A DNA stretch of 64,000 bases from Macrophomina tecta (taxonomy: Eukaryota > Ascomycota > Dothideomycetes > Botryosphaeriales > Botryosphaeriaceae), in assembly GCA_024180945.1 (NCBI GenBank), contig JAKSGN010000007.1, positions 1,674,001-1,738,000 on the forward strand, read 5' to 3'. Of this stretch, positions 31,518 to 44,127 are shown piece after piece. Made by a program: the position numbers and the translations under genes. The number at the start of each line of letters is the position of its first letter. Within the stretch, counting starts at the first letter, position 1. Below the pieces are notes generated by a model that was not told where the DNA came from, made no database searches, and worked only from the letters and a program-made list of their open reading frames with translations.

Positions 31518-32879
31518 TTAACTGACGTTGTTAACTTCCGTAACGTTGAACTGCATGGCCAAGCTATCAGCTCCCTTGTACTGGCCGGACTGGACCCAGT
31601 CAAAAGTCTTGCCCGTCTTGGTAGTAGCAGTAAAGGTAGCATTGACATTTACGTCAAGCTTGAATTGCGTAAAGAAGGCCTTAGCAGTGCAGAATTTGCC
31701 TGCCGGGCACGCGAGCGGGAAGCTGCCGGAGCGGGTGGTGACGGAGTTCTCCATATCAGCAGTAGACTATTAACATGTCAGTGGGATGAAAGAGATATGC
31801 GAGCTTTATTTCTGGGCACTTACCGACAACTCCTGCAGCTGCCAGTTGAACTCGCCCTTGACGGTCGATTCAGTGACCAGCGGAATGCCGACCTTGGCCT
31901 CGATACCGACGCTGCCGCCAACCTGCCAGTGAGACTGGGTGGTGACGGTCCTCTGGCGGGTGATGGCATCCGTAGTCTGGAGCGTGATGGTCTGCTGCAC
32001 GGAGCTGTTGCGGTTGTCCACGACCTGGGAGCCGACGGACATCTGCGTGCCGGGGCCAGACGGCATCATGTTATTGGTAAAGCCCTCGTAATCGAAGTTC
32101 GTGATGGAGATGGAGTCTAGGTTGTCTAAGAAGTCGAAGCCGATGCTGCCGAAGACGCCAAGTTTGCAATTCGTGCCGCGCACGCGCGCGAGGATGCCAG
32201 AGCCGACCGGGAGGTCCTCCCAGGTGGGCACGGCCTTGTTGTCGGCAATGAGGGAAGTGATTGCTTCGTACTTTTTGCCGCCGTTGGTCTCGAAGGAGAA
32301 ACCAGAGATAGTGACAGATGTCCCGGGTAGCTTGGCGACGCTGAACTTGCTGATACGCTCATTGTTGTCGAAAGTGAACATGCCCGGGTCTACAATGGTC
32401 TCGGTCCCGGCGCTTATTTCGGTTGTGTTGCCGTCGGCAGCTGTCACTTTGATGCCGCGCATGTTGCTGCTGCCCATGGCGGCGTGAATGCTCGTAAAGG
32501 GACCGTTGAGGGTGAAGTCGGTGCAATTCTCGTTCTCTCCCGGCCTGGCCCAGCCCTCAAGGTATGAGAGAAATGGGCCGTCGGTCGTAGGCTCCGTGGG
32601 TGTCATACCGTCTTGACGGGGAATAAGCTCCTCTCGCTTGGTGATCGTGCTTTTATCATCTTTCACTGAGTCGATGAGCTCTTGAAGTTCCTGTGGCGAC
32701 ATGCTGTCGACCTTGTTAATGATGGGAGTGACATCCGTAGGCGGCTCCACCACGACGTTTTCCCGTCTAAGCAAAGCGCCGTGAGATCCTGGGTTCGAGA
32801 CCTCGTTCGCAACCGGGACGGCAAGGACGGGCTGAAAGGCCAGGAGGGCTGCTGCGTAAGCGACGGAGTTTCCAAACAT
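31518..32879 (-). CDS. Secreted jacalin-like plus aerolysin-fold (pore-forming type) protein
   Basis: Two exons, 32879-31824 and 31766-31518, give 434 aa. Start set at 32879, which yields a signal peptide ending near Ala20. A region with two dibasic sites follows (RR at 38-39, KR at 81-82), suggesting a Kex2-processed propeptide. Residues ~105-255 look like a jacalin lectin fold (DFTLNGPFTSI, GSSNMRGIKV, TISGFSFETNGGK, ILARVRGTNCKLGVFG). The rest is Thr/Ser/Val-rich beta sequence ending in alternating strands (SVGIEAKVGIPLVTES, TVKGEFNWQL), as in the aerolysin/ETX-MTX2 pore-forming group. Such lectin-pore fusions bind glycans and oligomerise on membranes; target unknown. No stop or frameshift. 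It lies beside the decayed P450 island and has no obvious partner gene. Confidence 0.75.
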
Positions 32880-35874
32880 GATGTTCAAAAGAGTGGACGA
32901 GGTAGTTGAGCAATGGATAACAGAAGAGATCGTTATGGACCCCTTTAGCTGTGGAATAAATGAATGAATGGATGGGCAACTGCTGATGTTGCTTCTTCCT
33001 CAGGTTTGTCATTTCTTTAAGTATTCCGCCGCTGAAAGATGCATCCCCAGAACTGCAGGCGGACCGACTCAGTTGTGGATGTACCAACAACGTCATCCCA
33101 GCCCAGCCGTCTACAGATACGAAGAGCAAGCATGGTCATATGCCATTTCAAGCAAGTGCATAAGGAGGACAAGAGTTGTAGGGCCGACCATGCAGGGAGC
33201 TAGTTGAGCCTCCAAGCCACACCCGTACGACGTTTCCGCTCCTCCCAAATTACCGCTCTATCAGTAGAGGCTCGGCAAACGGGCGGCCCGATCCTCAGGC
33301 AACACAATTGGAGGAGCTTAGAAAGAAAGTTGGGCGGGAGGCATGATGCACTTACCTAAAGAGCGTCGCGCTTCATGCCGAAGTTTTGGGTTTTTAGCCC
33401 TGCAGAAAAGGCTATTATTACCAGCTGCTGATTTTTGAAGCTGGGGTCTCAAACGACGTTTCGCCTAGTATTACTATAATGGTCCTTAAGACTAGCGTTC
33501 TGGCGTAGCTTCATCCTTGGCCGTCAACGTTCCAAAACTCTGTCCAGACGCCGGTGTCTTGGCTGTGTTTTAGGTGCTTCACATTGAACAAACCTCTCTC
33601 TTCTGGGCCTAGGAAGCTTCAATGCTCATGGATGGAATATTCCATAGACCCTGGCGTCGTATGAGGGGACAATGTCTTCAGAAGATTGTCATGTTGTCTT
33701 AAGGAGACTTATCAACCCGGTCTGATAAGTGCATGATCAGTGACACTTCGGAAGTCGACTATCTGGTGGTGCCTGCAATAATATTGTCAGCCTCGAAACG
33801 TTGGAAGTCATGCGGTGATTTCTCTTGAATGCTCGCACCTTCGAGAGAGGGAGGATGGGGCTTGTAGGGAGTATGTTGTGTAGTGAAAACCAGCGTCCCC
33901 GAGCAGAGCCGCTCTCGCGCGCTCTCTCTGTCTCTCAGCATGATTTAAACAGTCATAGATGACGTATCAATTAGGTGAAGATTTCTGGTTTTGCCTTCCA
34001 TTTTCATTCCATCGCTTTGGCGGCCTCTGGACATTGCCCGGCATATCCGAGCTCAACTCCTTCAGTTTTCCATCGAGCTTCCAGATCCCTCCCATCAAGC
34101 TGTCCGTATCTCTTCGGGCATCCATCCTCGAACAGGCTATCGAAGGCAGTGAAGCGGGAGAAGATACGCCCAAATCAAAAGGTTCGTAAACGTCACCCTA
34201 GTCAGTCAAATAACTATGGGTGCTGTGGTGCGTCATTAGCGATACGCAGCTCCGACTCGGAGAGGGCTGTCAGCATTCGGGACCGATCGCATCCCTATAT
34301 CCTTTGTAGCTCGTGGCATCATGTGGAGTTTTCGTGGACATCATCGCCGCGGGCCGAAGCGGATAAACCCGGCGCCCAATAAACGGTTACCCAGTTGTCG
34401 CTAGCTGGACAAAGACCTTATAAGATCAGCAGTAGGAATCGGAGAAGATCTCGACTGTCCATATCGTGGGGTCGTGGCAAGAAAAAAGCGGACTTTGGAG
34501 TTCACAGCGTGCCATCGGTATGCGCTCATACACCCGCTAAGTACTTCCCTTAACTTGGTTGAACTACAGTGGCCCAACAACGACTTCCTCAATCCCAGAA
34601 TTGAGTTCCTCCCTTGCATTGGTGGATGGCACTCCGAGCTTGAGACTTTAGCCACAAGCTGGCGATTTCTTCTTGCGTGTTCCCGATACGTCGAGATCGG
34701 CGTTCTACTACATCATTCAAGAGAAACCCATCCACTCATGGCACCACTTACACTTCTTCTTCTTTAGCCGGCCTCCCACCCTTTACATTCCCCGTACTCC
34801 GCGCGAGTCATCTACTTGCCGTGCCACGCCCATCGACATCCCCAGCCCCCTCCGCCCCTGATTTCTCAGAGAGCAAAATCAGTATCCCCCCCTACGGTCA
34901 GCACGGTCAGCTTACCAGTGCTCAATCTCAAGATAAATCTGACCGAAACGGATCCCGCCGTCAAAGACCCATCAAGCGCATGAAAGATCGGCGCAGAACC
35001 CGTTCTCCTGCCACGTTCTCGAACCGCTTCAACGGCGGCAAAACAGCACCGACGGTTATCACAACACCGTCGCACGGACCCCTCTGATCCGCACGGTGGA
35101 GATTCCTCACACGCGGTGTCCCTCGTGGCAGCAGAGGCCGGAGTTTCTCCCAGACCCGCAAGTGAACGGCGGTCGGCGCGCCGAATGAGAGCAGCGACTC
35201 GGGCCCCCAAATTTCTCGTCGAGCGACGCACGGCTTCCGCGGCACTCATTTCGGCACCGGGCCCCCGAACGCTCTGGTAAACTTCTGCCGTGCCTCACCC
35301 AAAGCAAGGCCGCTCATTTGCTCGTGTTTCCCACTGACTCGTGTATTACTCTTGCGGATTTTTTTCCCCTTCCTTTCTGCGTCGATGAGCACGAATTGCG
35401 CCGGGGCAGGGCAGGGCAGGGCAGGGCACGCTCCCCTCCCGCTTCCGTAGCCAGCAAATCGGCAGGGCGTGCTGTGCTCGTCGAGCGACGTGGGCGTTTT
35501 CAATCAATCAGCTTGCTGCACAAGAGTCAAGTAGCCATGAGGGACCCAATGGGCGCCAGGCCACCGGGCTCCCGTCCAAGAGATACCTCTCCACATTTAC
35601 TCCAGAAAGTCGCCCGTCCCCAGAGAAACCCGCCGCTGCTCTTTTTTGGAAAATCCACTGCTTCATACGCCCTTGGACGATAACGTCGCCTTTGCGCGTT
35701 GCGCTAGAAGAAGGTGAGGAACGGCAACACACAACCCCAGCACGGTCCTCCCCCCTATTGACCGTTGAGTGAACGAACAGCCTGGAATAATCCCACTCCC
35801 GAGAATCGGCGGAAGGAAGAAGAGAGGAACACTGAGAGATCCCCTCTTGCAGCGCGGCAGCACATCAAACGACA
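32880..35874. other. About 3 kb without a recognisable gene
   Basis: Frames are short and occur on both strands without motifs. The stretch near 33895-33940 is CT-rich, and GGGCA occurs in tandem at about 35404-35430. The last part is presumably the promoter of the small membrane protein at 35875. An unrecognised gene cannot be excluded. Confidence 0.4.
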
Positions 35875-36072
35875 ATGTCTTCGGGCGGCATCATTGCGGG
35901 CTGCGTCGCGGCCGTCATCATCGTCGCCCTGTGCGCCGCTGGCTTCTGGTTCTACCGGGCCTGGAAGAACGAGGAGGCGAAGAAGAAGAACCTGGCCGGC
36001 AAATGGGGCGTTGGCAACAGCACGGGCAACTCGACGCTCGTGGGGTCGGAATCGGGGATACCACTAAAATAA
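35875..36072 (+). CDS. Small single-pass membrane protein, 65 aa
   Basis: One exon. MSSGG is followed by a glycine/alanine/isoleucine/valine helix (residues ~5-27) ending in FWFYRAW, then a strongly charged stretch NEEAKKK and a Gly/Ser/Asn-rich tail. The positive residues right after the helix suggest N-out, C-in topology. Codon choice is G/C-ending, as in the real genes here, and the start context (CGACAATGT) is good. Function unknown. It has no adjacent partner gene. Confidence 0.6.
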   Translation: MSSGGIIAGCVAAVIIVALCAAGFWFYRAWKNEEAKKKNLAGKWGVGNSTGNSTLVGSESGIPLK

Positions 36073-37104
36073 GAACGAACCAAACTCGGGGAACAGTTCT
36101 GCGGGGAAAGTGGCTTTTTGTTTTTCTGTGGAGTGCGGGAGTCTTGTTTGGTTTTTATACACGGCGCGACCCGGCTACTTTCGGTAACACGGTCGTAGGG
36201 GCGCTCTTTAACTCCGGACGGTTTGATGCCTTTAATTTACATTCAAGGGGACCAAACCTACCAATCATTCACCTCTAATGACTTATCGAGGACAATACCA
36301 TTGTGTACCTTTTCTCGTTGCTGTTGCATCTCGTCGTTTTGTTCCCCTGCCCGATATCCGTCATCGCGCACCTCATCTTGATATGTATGCAGTATGACCT
36401 CACCAAAGACAACAAACGTTTTTTGCCATTGTCTCAAGTTTTCCTATGCATGCTCAATGATCCATGTGCTGTTGAGGTGTGAAGGACTGCAATGGGAACT
36501 GATCAACGATGAACTCTCACACACCATATGATTCAGTCCTGAATATCTACGCCGCCGCTGCTACGGGCAATCCACCGCTTTCCATCCGTGCATGCTCTCA
36601 GTCTGCCAGTGTCCTTGCCGCACACTGCTCCCAATTATACAACCTACGTGAAGGCCTCAGGCGCAAATATGGCAGCGGCGACACCGACATCTTGTGCGGC
36701 ACCCGCCGTGCAGATCTGGATTCGTGATGGCGGATTGATCATGGAGTCCCTCCTCCTACCATAACGCCCATGATCGCAGCTTAGTACTATAGTTCGGAGG
36801 TGATAGCAAATGGGCTGTGCTTGGATGGTTAAGCAACGAAGCCGTATACAGCACATATTTTGCACAAACCCGAGCCAGCAAACAAACCAACGACAGAGCA
36901 CAAACCAAACACAGAGAGCAACCGACTCAGCCAAGCAAGCTACGCACAGAGCAGCTAGCCCAGCAGCGCAAGAGGCAAGTACCAAAAAAAAAAAAATACA
37001 TTATGTATATCACCGACCACAACAGACCAAGGCATACAGAGACATACACACACACACACACACATCCACCCACACCCTCACCTCAGCGGCCCTCAACCCC
37101 CTCC
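36073..37104. other. 3' region and spacer with CA microsatellite
   Basis: Holds the 3' end of the small membrane protein gene, a run of 12 A near 36986-36997 and a CA repeat at about 37044-37064. No gene seen. Confidence 0.5.
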
Positions 37105-37903
37105 TTACTTCTTCTCCTCGCCCTTCCACTCCGTCTTGCCCAACCGCACAATCTCCTTCTGCCCCAGCTCCCACACGCCCTTCTCCGCCCTCCCGCCCTC
37201 GACGCACATCACCCCCGCCTTCACCGCCGCCCTCGCAACGACGCGCGCATCCTGCGCCCAAAAGTCCGACAACACCCCACCGCTCACCGCACCGGCCAAG
37301 CCGGCCACCTTCTGCAGCGCCCATTCCGCGGGCCGCGAGTCCTCACGCGGCCCCAGCAAGAGGCCCGGGCGCAGGATGACCGTATGCTCGAACCCGAGGG
37401 CCTTCACCGCGTCCTCCAGCTCGCCCTTCATCTTCAAGTACGCGAACGACGACGCGCTGTTGGCGGCGCCGGTCGAGATAAGGACGTAGGTGGTGACGCC
37501 GGCGGCTTTGGCGGCGCGGGCGAGGGCGACGTTGAGGTCGAGGTCGATGGCGCGCTGGGCTTCGACGCTGCCGGCCTGTGCGCGGGTGCTGCCGAGGGCG
37601 GAGAAGAAGAGGGAGGGCGTGGGCGCCGGGGAGGGGAGGAGGGTCGGCCAGGTTGCGGTGTCTTTGACTGTGGCGGGGTCGGCGGGCAGGGTGGAGAGCT
37701 TGGGAGAGGTATGCGGGAGGGCGCGGCGGGTGAAGGCGAAGGTGTGGGCAATGGAGGGGTGGGCGAGGAGGGTGGGGAGGATGTTGGAGCCCTGGGTAGT
37801 CGAGGTCAGTGGAGGGAGAGGCTTGGAGTTTGAGGCATAGTGGTGTGCAGTTACATACGACGAGGCCGGTGCTGCCGGCGAGGAAGGCGTTGATGTGAGA
37901 CAT
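37105..37903 (-). CDS. FMP52-like NAD(P)-binding mitochondrial protein
   Basis: Two exons, 37903-37859 and 37791-37105, give 243 aa. The join gives AFLAGSTGLVGSNILPTLL, a Rossmann-fold Gly motif split by the intron. Next come FTRRALPH, YVLISTGAANSASSFAYLKMKGELEDAV (with the short-chain YxxxK-like stretch) and HTVILRPGLLLGPRED. This order matches FMP52, an NAD(P)-binding protein reported at the mitochondrial outer membrane of yeast; activity unknown. The protein lacks a classical targeting peptide. It is divergent from the CAP59-like gene. Confidence 0.9.
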
Positions 37904-38346
37904 AATTAGCAGAGATAAAGCTCAAGGGTTGCGCGAGGCCGCAATGGCTGTTGGGTGTGTTGCTTTGATGGTGACGCAGTGACTACCAGCGCTATCAGGT
38001 CTTTGTCGCAGAGCCGGAGAGAATAGAAGCTCGTTGATGCCAAGGCGGACAGCCGCGGGATGACAACACCTGGCCCTGCGTGGTGATCTCCCCGTCTTCA
38101 CGACCGCGAAAACTGTCTTCCAAATCATCGAGACGGTGTCCAATGCGCGCGCTCTCTCCGCGGCGGCAACCGTCACACAAGCGCTAGCCACGGAGGAACG
38201 CATCCCTGTAAATGCGGAGGCCAGGAGCTCAGGCCCACGAAGCTTGACGCTTGAGAGGCCGCGCAAACCAGCACCACTGCACACGACATGGACACGGCCT
38301 CCTAGCCCGCCAGCGACAATGGCTTCGCAAGCCTCAACCCTCCACC
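37904..38346. promoter_or_regulatory. Bidirectional upstream region of FMP52-like and CAP59-like genes
   Basis: 443 bp between divergent starts, no gene inside. The right part is C/A-rich, as expected of a leader. Confidence 0.45.
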
Positions 38347-39678
38347 ATGCTCCTCCCGCGCCGATACTCCCGCCTCTCCCGCTTGCCCCGCACCATCCTC
38401 TTCGACCTGCTGCCCGTGCTGCTCCTCTTTTGGTCGCTGGTTGAGGTCCTCTCCATTCGCCGCGCCCTGCAGGCCGTCGACCAGGCCGCCGAGCACGACG
38501 CCGAAACCTACCCGCAGGGCGAGAAGGTCTTCATCTCCAGCATCCATCTGCACGATGAGCAGCTGCTGCGCGACCACTGGAACGCCGCCCTCCTCTCGCT
38601 GGTCGAGGCGCTGGGCCCCTCCAACGTCTACGTGAGCATCTACGAGAGCAACAGCCTCGACAACACCAAGGGCGCCCTGCGCGACCTTGGCGAAGCCCTC
38701 GACCGCGCCGGCGTGCCCAACACCATCGTCCTCGACGAGTCCACCCGTGCCGACGAGCTGCGCGACGCCGACGCCGGCGGCGACGGCTGGATCACCACCC
38801 CCGCCGGCGACAAGGAGAAGCGCCGCATCCCCTACCTCGCGCGCCTGCGCAACCGGGCCCTCGCGCCGCTCCACGAGCTCGACGCCCAGGGCCAGCGCTT
38901 CGACCGCGTCCTCTTCCTCAATGACGTCGTGTACACCGTACGTTTACCCCCGCCCCCCAACCCCAGCACCCCTCCACCCCCTTGTCGCCACAACTGACCA
39001 CCCGCACACCAGGCCCACGACATCCTCTCGCTCCTCCGCACCAACAACGGCCACTACGCCACCGCCTGCGCCCTCGACTTCCGGCACGCGCCCCGCCTCT
39101 ACGACACCTTCGCCACGCGCGACTTCCACACGCACGCCCCGCTCAGCACGGCCTTCCCCTTCTTCCTGTCCCCCGTCTCCCGGCACGCCCTGCTCCGCGG
39201 CGCCCCTTCCGGCGTTCCCGTCACGTCTTGCTGGAACGGCGCGACGGCCATGTCCGCGGCCCCGTTCTACACGAAGCTGTCCCCGCTCCGCTTCCGTGCG
39301 CTCGAGGACTCGCTCGCCCGCCAGCACGCCGAGGCGAGCGAGTGCTGCCTCGTGCATGCCGACAATCCGTACAGCGCGGCGAAGGGGGTGTACGTCAATG
39401 CGGGCGTAAGGGTCGGCTATAGCGGCGAGGCGTATGCGCGGGTGAATCCGCGCGGCGGGGGCGGATGCTGGCTGTCGGCGTGGGAGATTGCGCGCGGGGT
39501 GTGGGCGAACAGGGCGGCGCGGGCGTTGCGGAGGGTGCGCGGCATGGAGAGGGGTGAGGAGGTATTGAAAAGGAGAGTGGCCGCGTGGGAGAAAGATTAT
39601 GGGCGGAAGGAGGCGGGCGGGTTTTGTGCGGTTGATGAGATGCAGGTGTTGCGGATGGATGGGTGGGCGCATGTGTGA
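38347..39678 (+). CDS. CAP59-like glycosyltransferase (alpha-1,3-mannosyltransferase family, GT69)
   Basis: Two exons, 38347-38937 and 39013-39678, give 418 aa. A type II membrane anchor is visible (TILFDLLPVLLLFWSLVEVL). The catalytic part carries KVFISSIHLHDEQLL, VYVSIYESNSLDNTKG, YLARLRNRALAPL, FLNDVVYTAHDIL (with the DxD-like metal site) and SCWNGATAMSAAPFY, which are the landmarks of the Cap59/Cmt1 family that adds mannose to capsule or glycolipid acceptors in the Golgi. Start at 38347 puts the anchor at the N-terminus; an upstream in-frame extension is unlikely. Probable role in cell-surface glycan synthesis. Confidence 0.9.
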
Positions 39679-40242
39679 TGGAAGGAAGGCCGAAAGAGGG
39701 ACTTCTTCTGCACCTGAGAAAGAGCAGCGGGATTTGTTGTACGGTTACGCTACTGGGGGGGACGCCATGGTAAGCCGTTCTGAGTCTTTTTTGAGAGCTT
39801 GTTTCTCGGTTTAACGCTGCTCTTGTTGCTATGCCGCTGTACACAATTCGTAGCATTCCTCATTACATCCAACATCTAGGCCAGACGAGCTGCGGGGCTA
39901 GCTTCTGAAATAACGGCGAATGCAATGCAGTTGCACTGCGTACTCAACATCAGCAAGTAGTGTAAGACACACAGTCCAGTTTCAAAAAAAAAAAAAAAAA
40001 TTTATCATGAGCACGTTATTGAATTGCAGTATCACAGAATGTAGGCACTAGTGGAATCCATCGAGAACGGGATATCTAATATAAAATTTCAGAATAGTGC
40101 TGACAACACCCGCTAGCCTAAAGAAGCTCTAATAAGCTCTAGTCGCAAAGCCTCTTCATATCCCGCGTCTACGCAGGTCATTCTCTAGCCTCTGAAGTCT
40201 TGAGCTCTACCCACTTCCCTTTCAAAGCCTACTCCCGCGCAG
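39679..40242. other. Region between convergent genes
   Basis: Holds 3' ends and a run of 17 A (about 39984-40000). No gene seen. Confidence 0.5.
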
Positions 40243-41700
<1,458 letters not shown>

Positions 41701-42447
41701 GGTTGCGGGGTTGAATTGGGGCGAAAGAAACTGGAAGTGGGTGAATGTGCTGCCGGATCTTGTCTAGAGGGGTAGAGAGATTTATAGAAGTCCGTTTGTT
41801 ATGCCAATGGCTGCGAGGTGCTGATAAATCGGGTTTGACGTGCCCTCCCGCTCATCGGCATTGCGTCACGAAGGGAAGGAGCGGCAAACCACACCTTGTC
41901 CGCTCGCCCTATAGCTGCAGCCTTTTGAGGGCATGTGGCCGCCACTTTGCGCCGCCCACATGCCTCCGATAGCTTTGGTTTCACGAATGGTCTAGAAGTA
42001 GACAGCATCGGTAGGAAGAAAGAGTATTAGGGCGGTACAAGGTGGTGAGAGATGAGCGGGAGCTATGGTGGGGCACAGACTCACTTCCTGCAGATCAATA
42101 AATGCCCCGCCGTCCCGCTGTCGTCATCCGATGCTGTCAATTGGTGGGCCCCTCGCATGCGGTTGCGCTTGCAGATACTCTCCCGAGCATTATCACCGGA
42201 GACGGCACGGCCCTGACTCGGATCAACGGCTCTTGGCCGTATACAGACTAAGAAACGATCATAATTACACGTCGCTCATAGCCGTCCTTGCATGAGAAGA
42301 GTAGACATATTCAAGCGCTATGTACATGCGACTGTGGAGCAGTGATCAAGTAATCCCACACCTATTCATCCGCATGAAAACGCCTCCTTGCCAAGGATTG
42401 GTGAGCACCGTAAGCATTTACAAATCAGCCTCGCACCTGTAACACAG
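41701..42447. other. Spacer between OYE and the second P450
   Basis: Contains the OYE promoter and the P450 3' end. GC-balanced, no gene signal. Confidence 0.45.
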
Positions 42448-44127
42448 CTACCATCCATCCACAGCCTTGAGTTTCACAGAAAGTCCACCCTTCGGCCTTG
42501 CAGTCACGCCACTCACCAGCTCCAGCGGGGCGTCGGGATCCACGAGCTCCATCTCGAACCTACCAACCCAGGCTGCGAGCAAGCAAGCAAATTCCGCCTT
42601 GGCGAACGCCTGGCCGATGCAGCTTCTGGGGCCGTGCAGGAATGTCAGGAAACTATAGTTGCTATCTGCGCCGCCGGTGTTGGCGCGCCCAGGTCCCATC
42701 CATCGGTCAGGATTGAACTCGCGGGCATCATCACCCCAGAGAGCTTTGCTGGTGTTGATGGCCACGGGGGACAGGATGATGACGGTATCTTTCGGGATGA
42801 AGTGGCCCAGAATGGTAGTATCTTTTGTGGTGACGCGGAGTGTTTGTGGGACTGGTGCGTAGAAGCGGAGAACCTCATTGCATACCGCGTTCAGGTACGG
42901 GAGGCGGTCAATGTCGGTGGAGGTGACCTCCGTCGTGGAATCGACGGAAGGCAGGTTAGTCCGTATCTCATGGCGCAGGCGCTTTTGAATGTCGGGATGC
43001 TTGGAGAGAAGGTACGCTGCCCAGGTCATGGATGTTGCGGTCGTCTCGTGGCCGGCGGCAAGGAACGTCATCATTTGGTTGACCAGGTCCTCGTCACTGA
43101 AACCACCTGATTCGAGCGCCACTGAGACAATGTCGATATCGGTTCTCTCCCGCTTCTCTAGCTCTCGTCTCTTATTCTGGATGATCTCGCGTGCGACTCT
43201 CTTGATCGTCTGTGCAGCCTCATCGACATCCATGTTTCTCTTCAACGGCAACCGACGCAGGATGGAGAAGGGGATGAAGAAGCCGAGCAACTGCAAGATG
43301 CGCGCGACGTCATTTGGAGCGAAAACACTTCTGTAGGTGAGGATGAGCTCGCTGTTAGGGTTCGCGATGGCTCCGAAATCCTTGCCCATACCCGCGACAC
43401 CGATGATGTCTAGCGTGGCTCTCGAGGCCCAGCTCGCAGCGTCTTGAACCGACGAAGGCTTGTCGGGCTGTTCACTCGGCTGCTGGACGGCGTCGGTCAT
43501 TGCGCGGGTGGCTTCCTGGGCCTTGCTCCAAAAGACCTGGTAGAGGTCCTTTACGTGACGGAAGTGGAAGGCGGGCATTAATAGCCTTCTCTGCCTCTTG
43601 TGCTCCTCTCCCTCGGCCAGCAGGATGCCAATCCCAAGAATCGTCCCGATGCCATGGCGGATCATGCTTGGCTTGACGAAGTCGTAGTTCTTGTGAACCA
43701 GGACCTCAGCCAAGGCTTTCGGTGACGTCAGCAGGACTCGCTCGCTGTTGAAGGCGAAGCGGTAGTAGATGAGGCCATCGTTGGGAACGGTTTCGGTCCA
43801 TTCTCTGCTGGGCTCCCCGGTGTTTTCTCGTCTGATTTTCGCAAAATGACCCATTAACCAATGGCCGCCCTTGGGGCCAGATCAGCACGCGTTACCCGAG
43901 CACTTGAGATCGACGTTTACCTTGGGTTGCGGCAAATGGCGCAGAGGGCTGAAAAAGTACGGATAGATCAGGCATGACCATGTGTACCATAGGAGAAGCT
44001 GTATCGAAAACAAGATTGCAGTCCTGGTGAAAACCGAGTTGCTGATGATGTATGGCGATGGAGCGTAGCGGCCCAGAATCACACTCTCAGCTGCAGACGC
44101 TAGCGCCAGTGCCGAGGCTGGCGCCAT
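42448..44127 (-). CDS. Cytochrome P450 monooxygenase
   Basis: Two exons, 44127-43921 and 43869-42448, give 542 aa. Two hydrophobic stretches occur at the N-terminus (start chosen at 44127 to give MAPASALALAS), then LRHLPQPKGGHWLMGHF across the intron. I-helix LAAGHETTATS, K-helix CNEVLRFYAP, FNPDRW, and haem loop FLHGPRSCIG with Cys at ~486 are all intact. The sequence HKRQRRLLMPAFHFRHV after the first third is typical of P450s close to fatty-acid/alkane and CYP4-like forms. It probably hydroxylates a hydrophobic substrate in the ER. OYE follows on the same strand. Confidence 0.93.

Noticed and set aside
34677..35087. 136-aa plus-strand frame near 34.7 kb
   Set aside because: Low-complexity Ser/Thr/Arg sequence without a fold signal, start context or splicing support.
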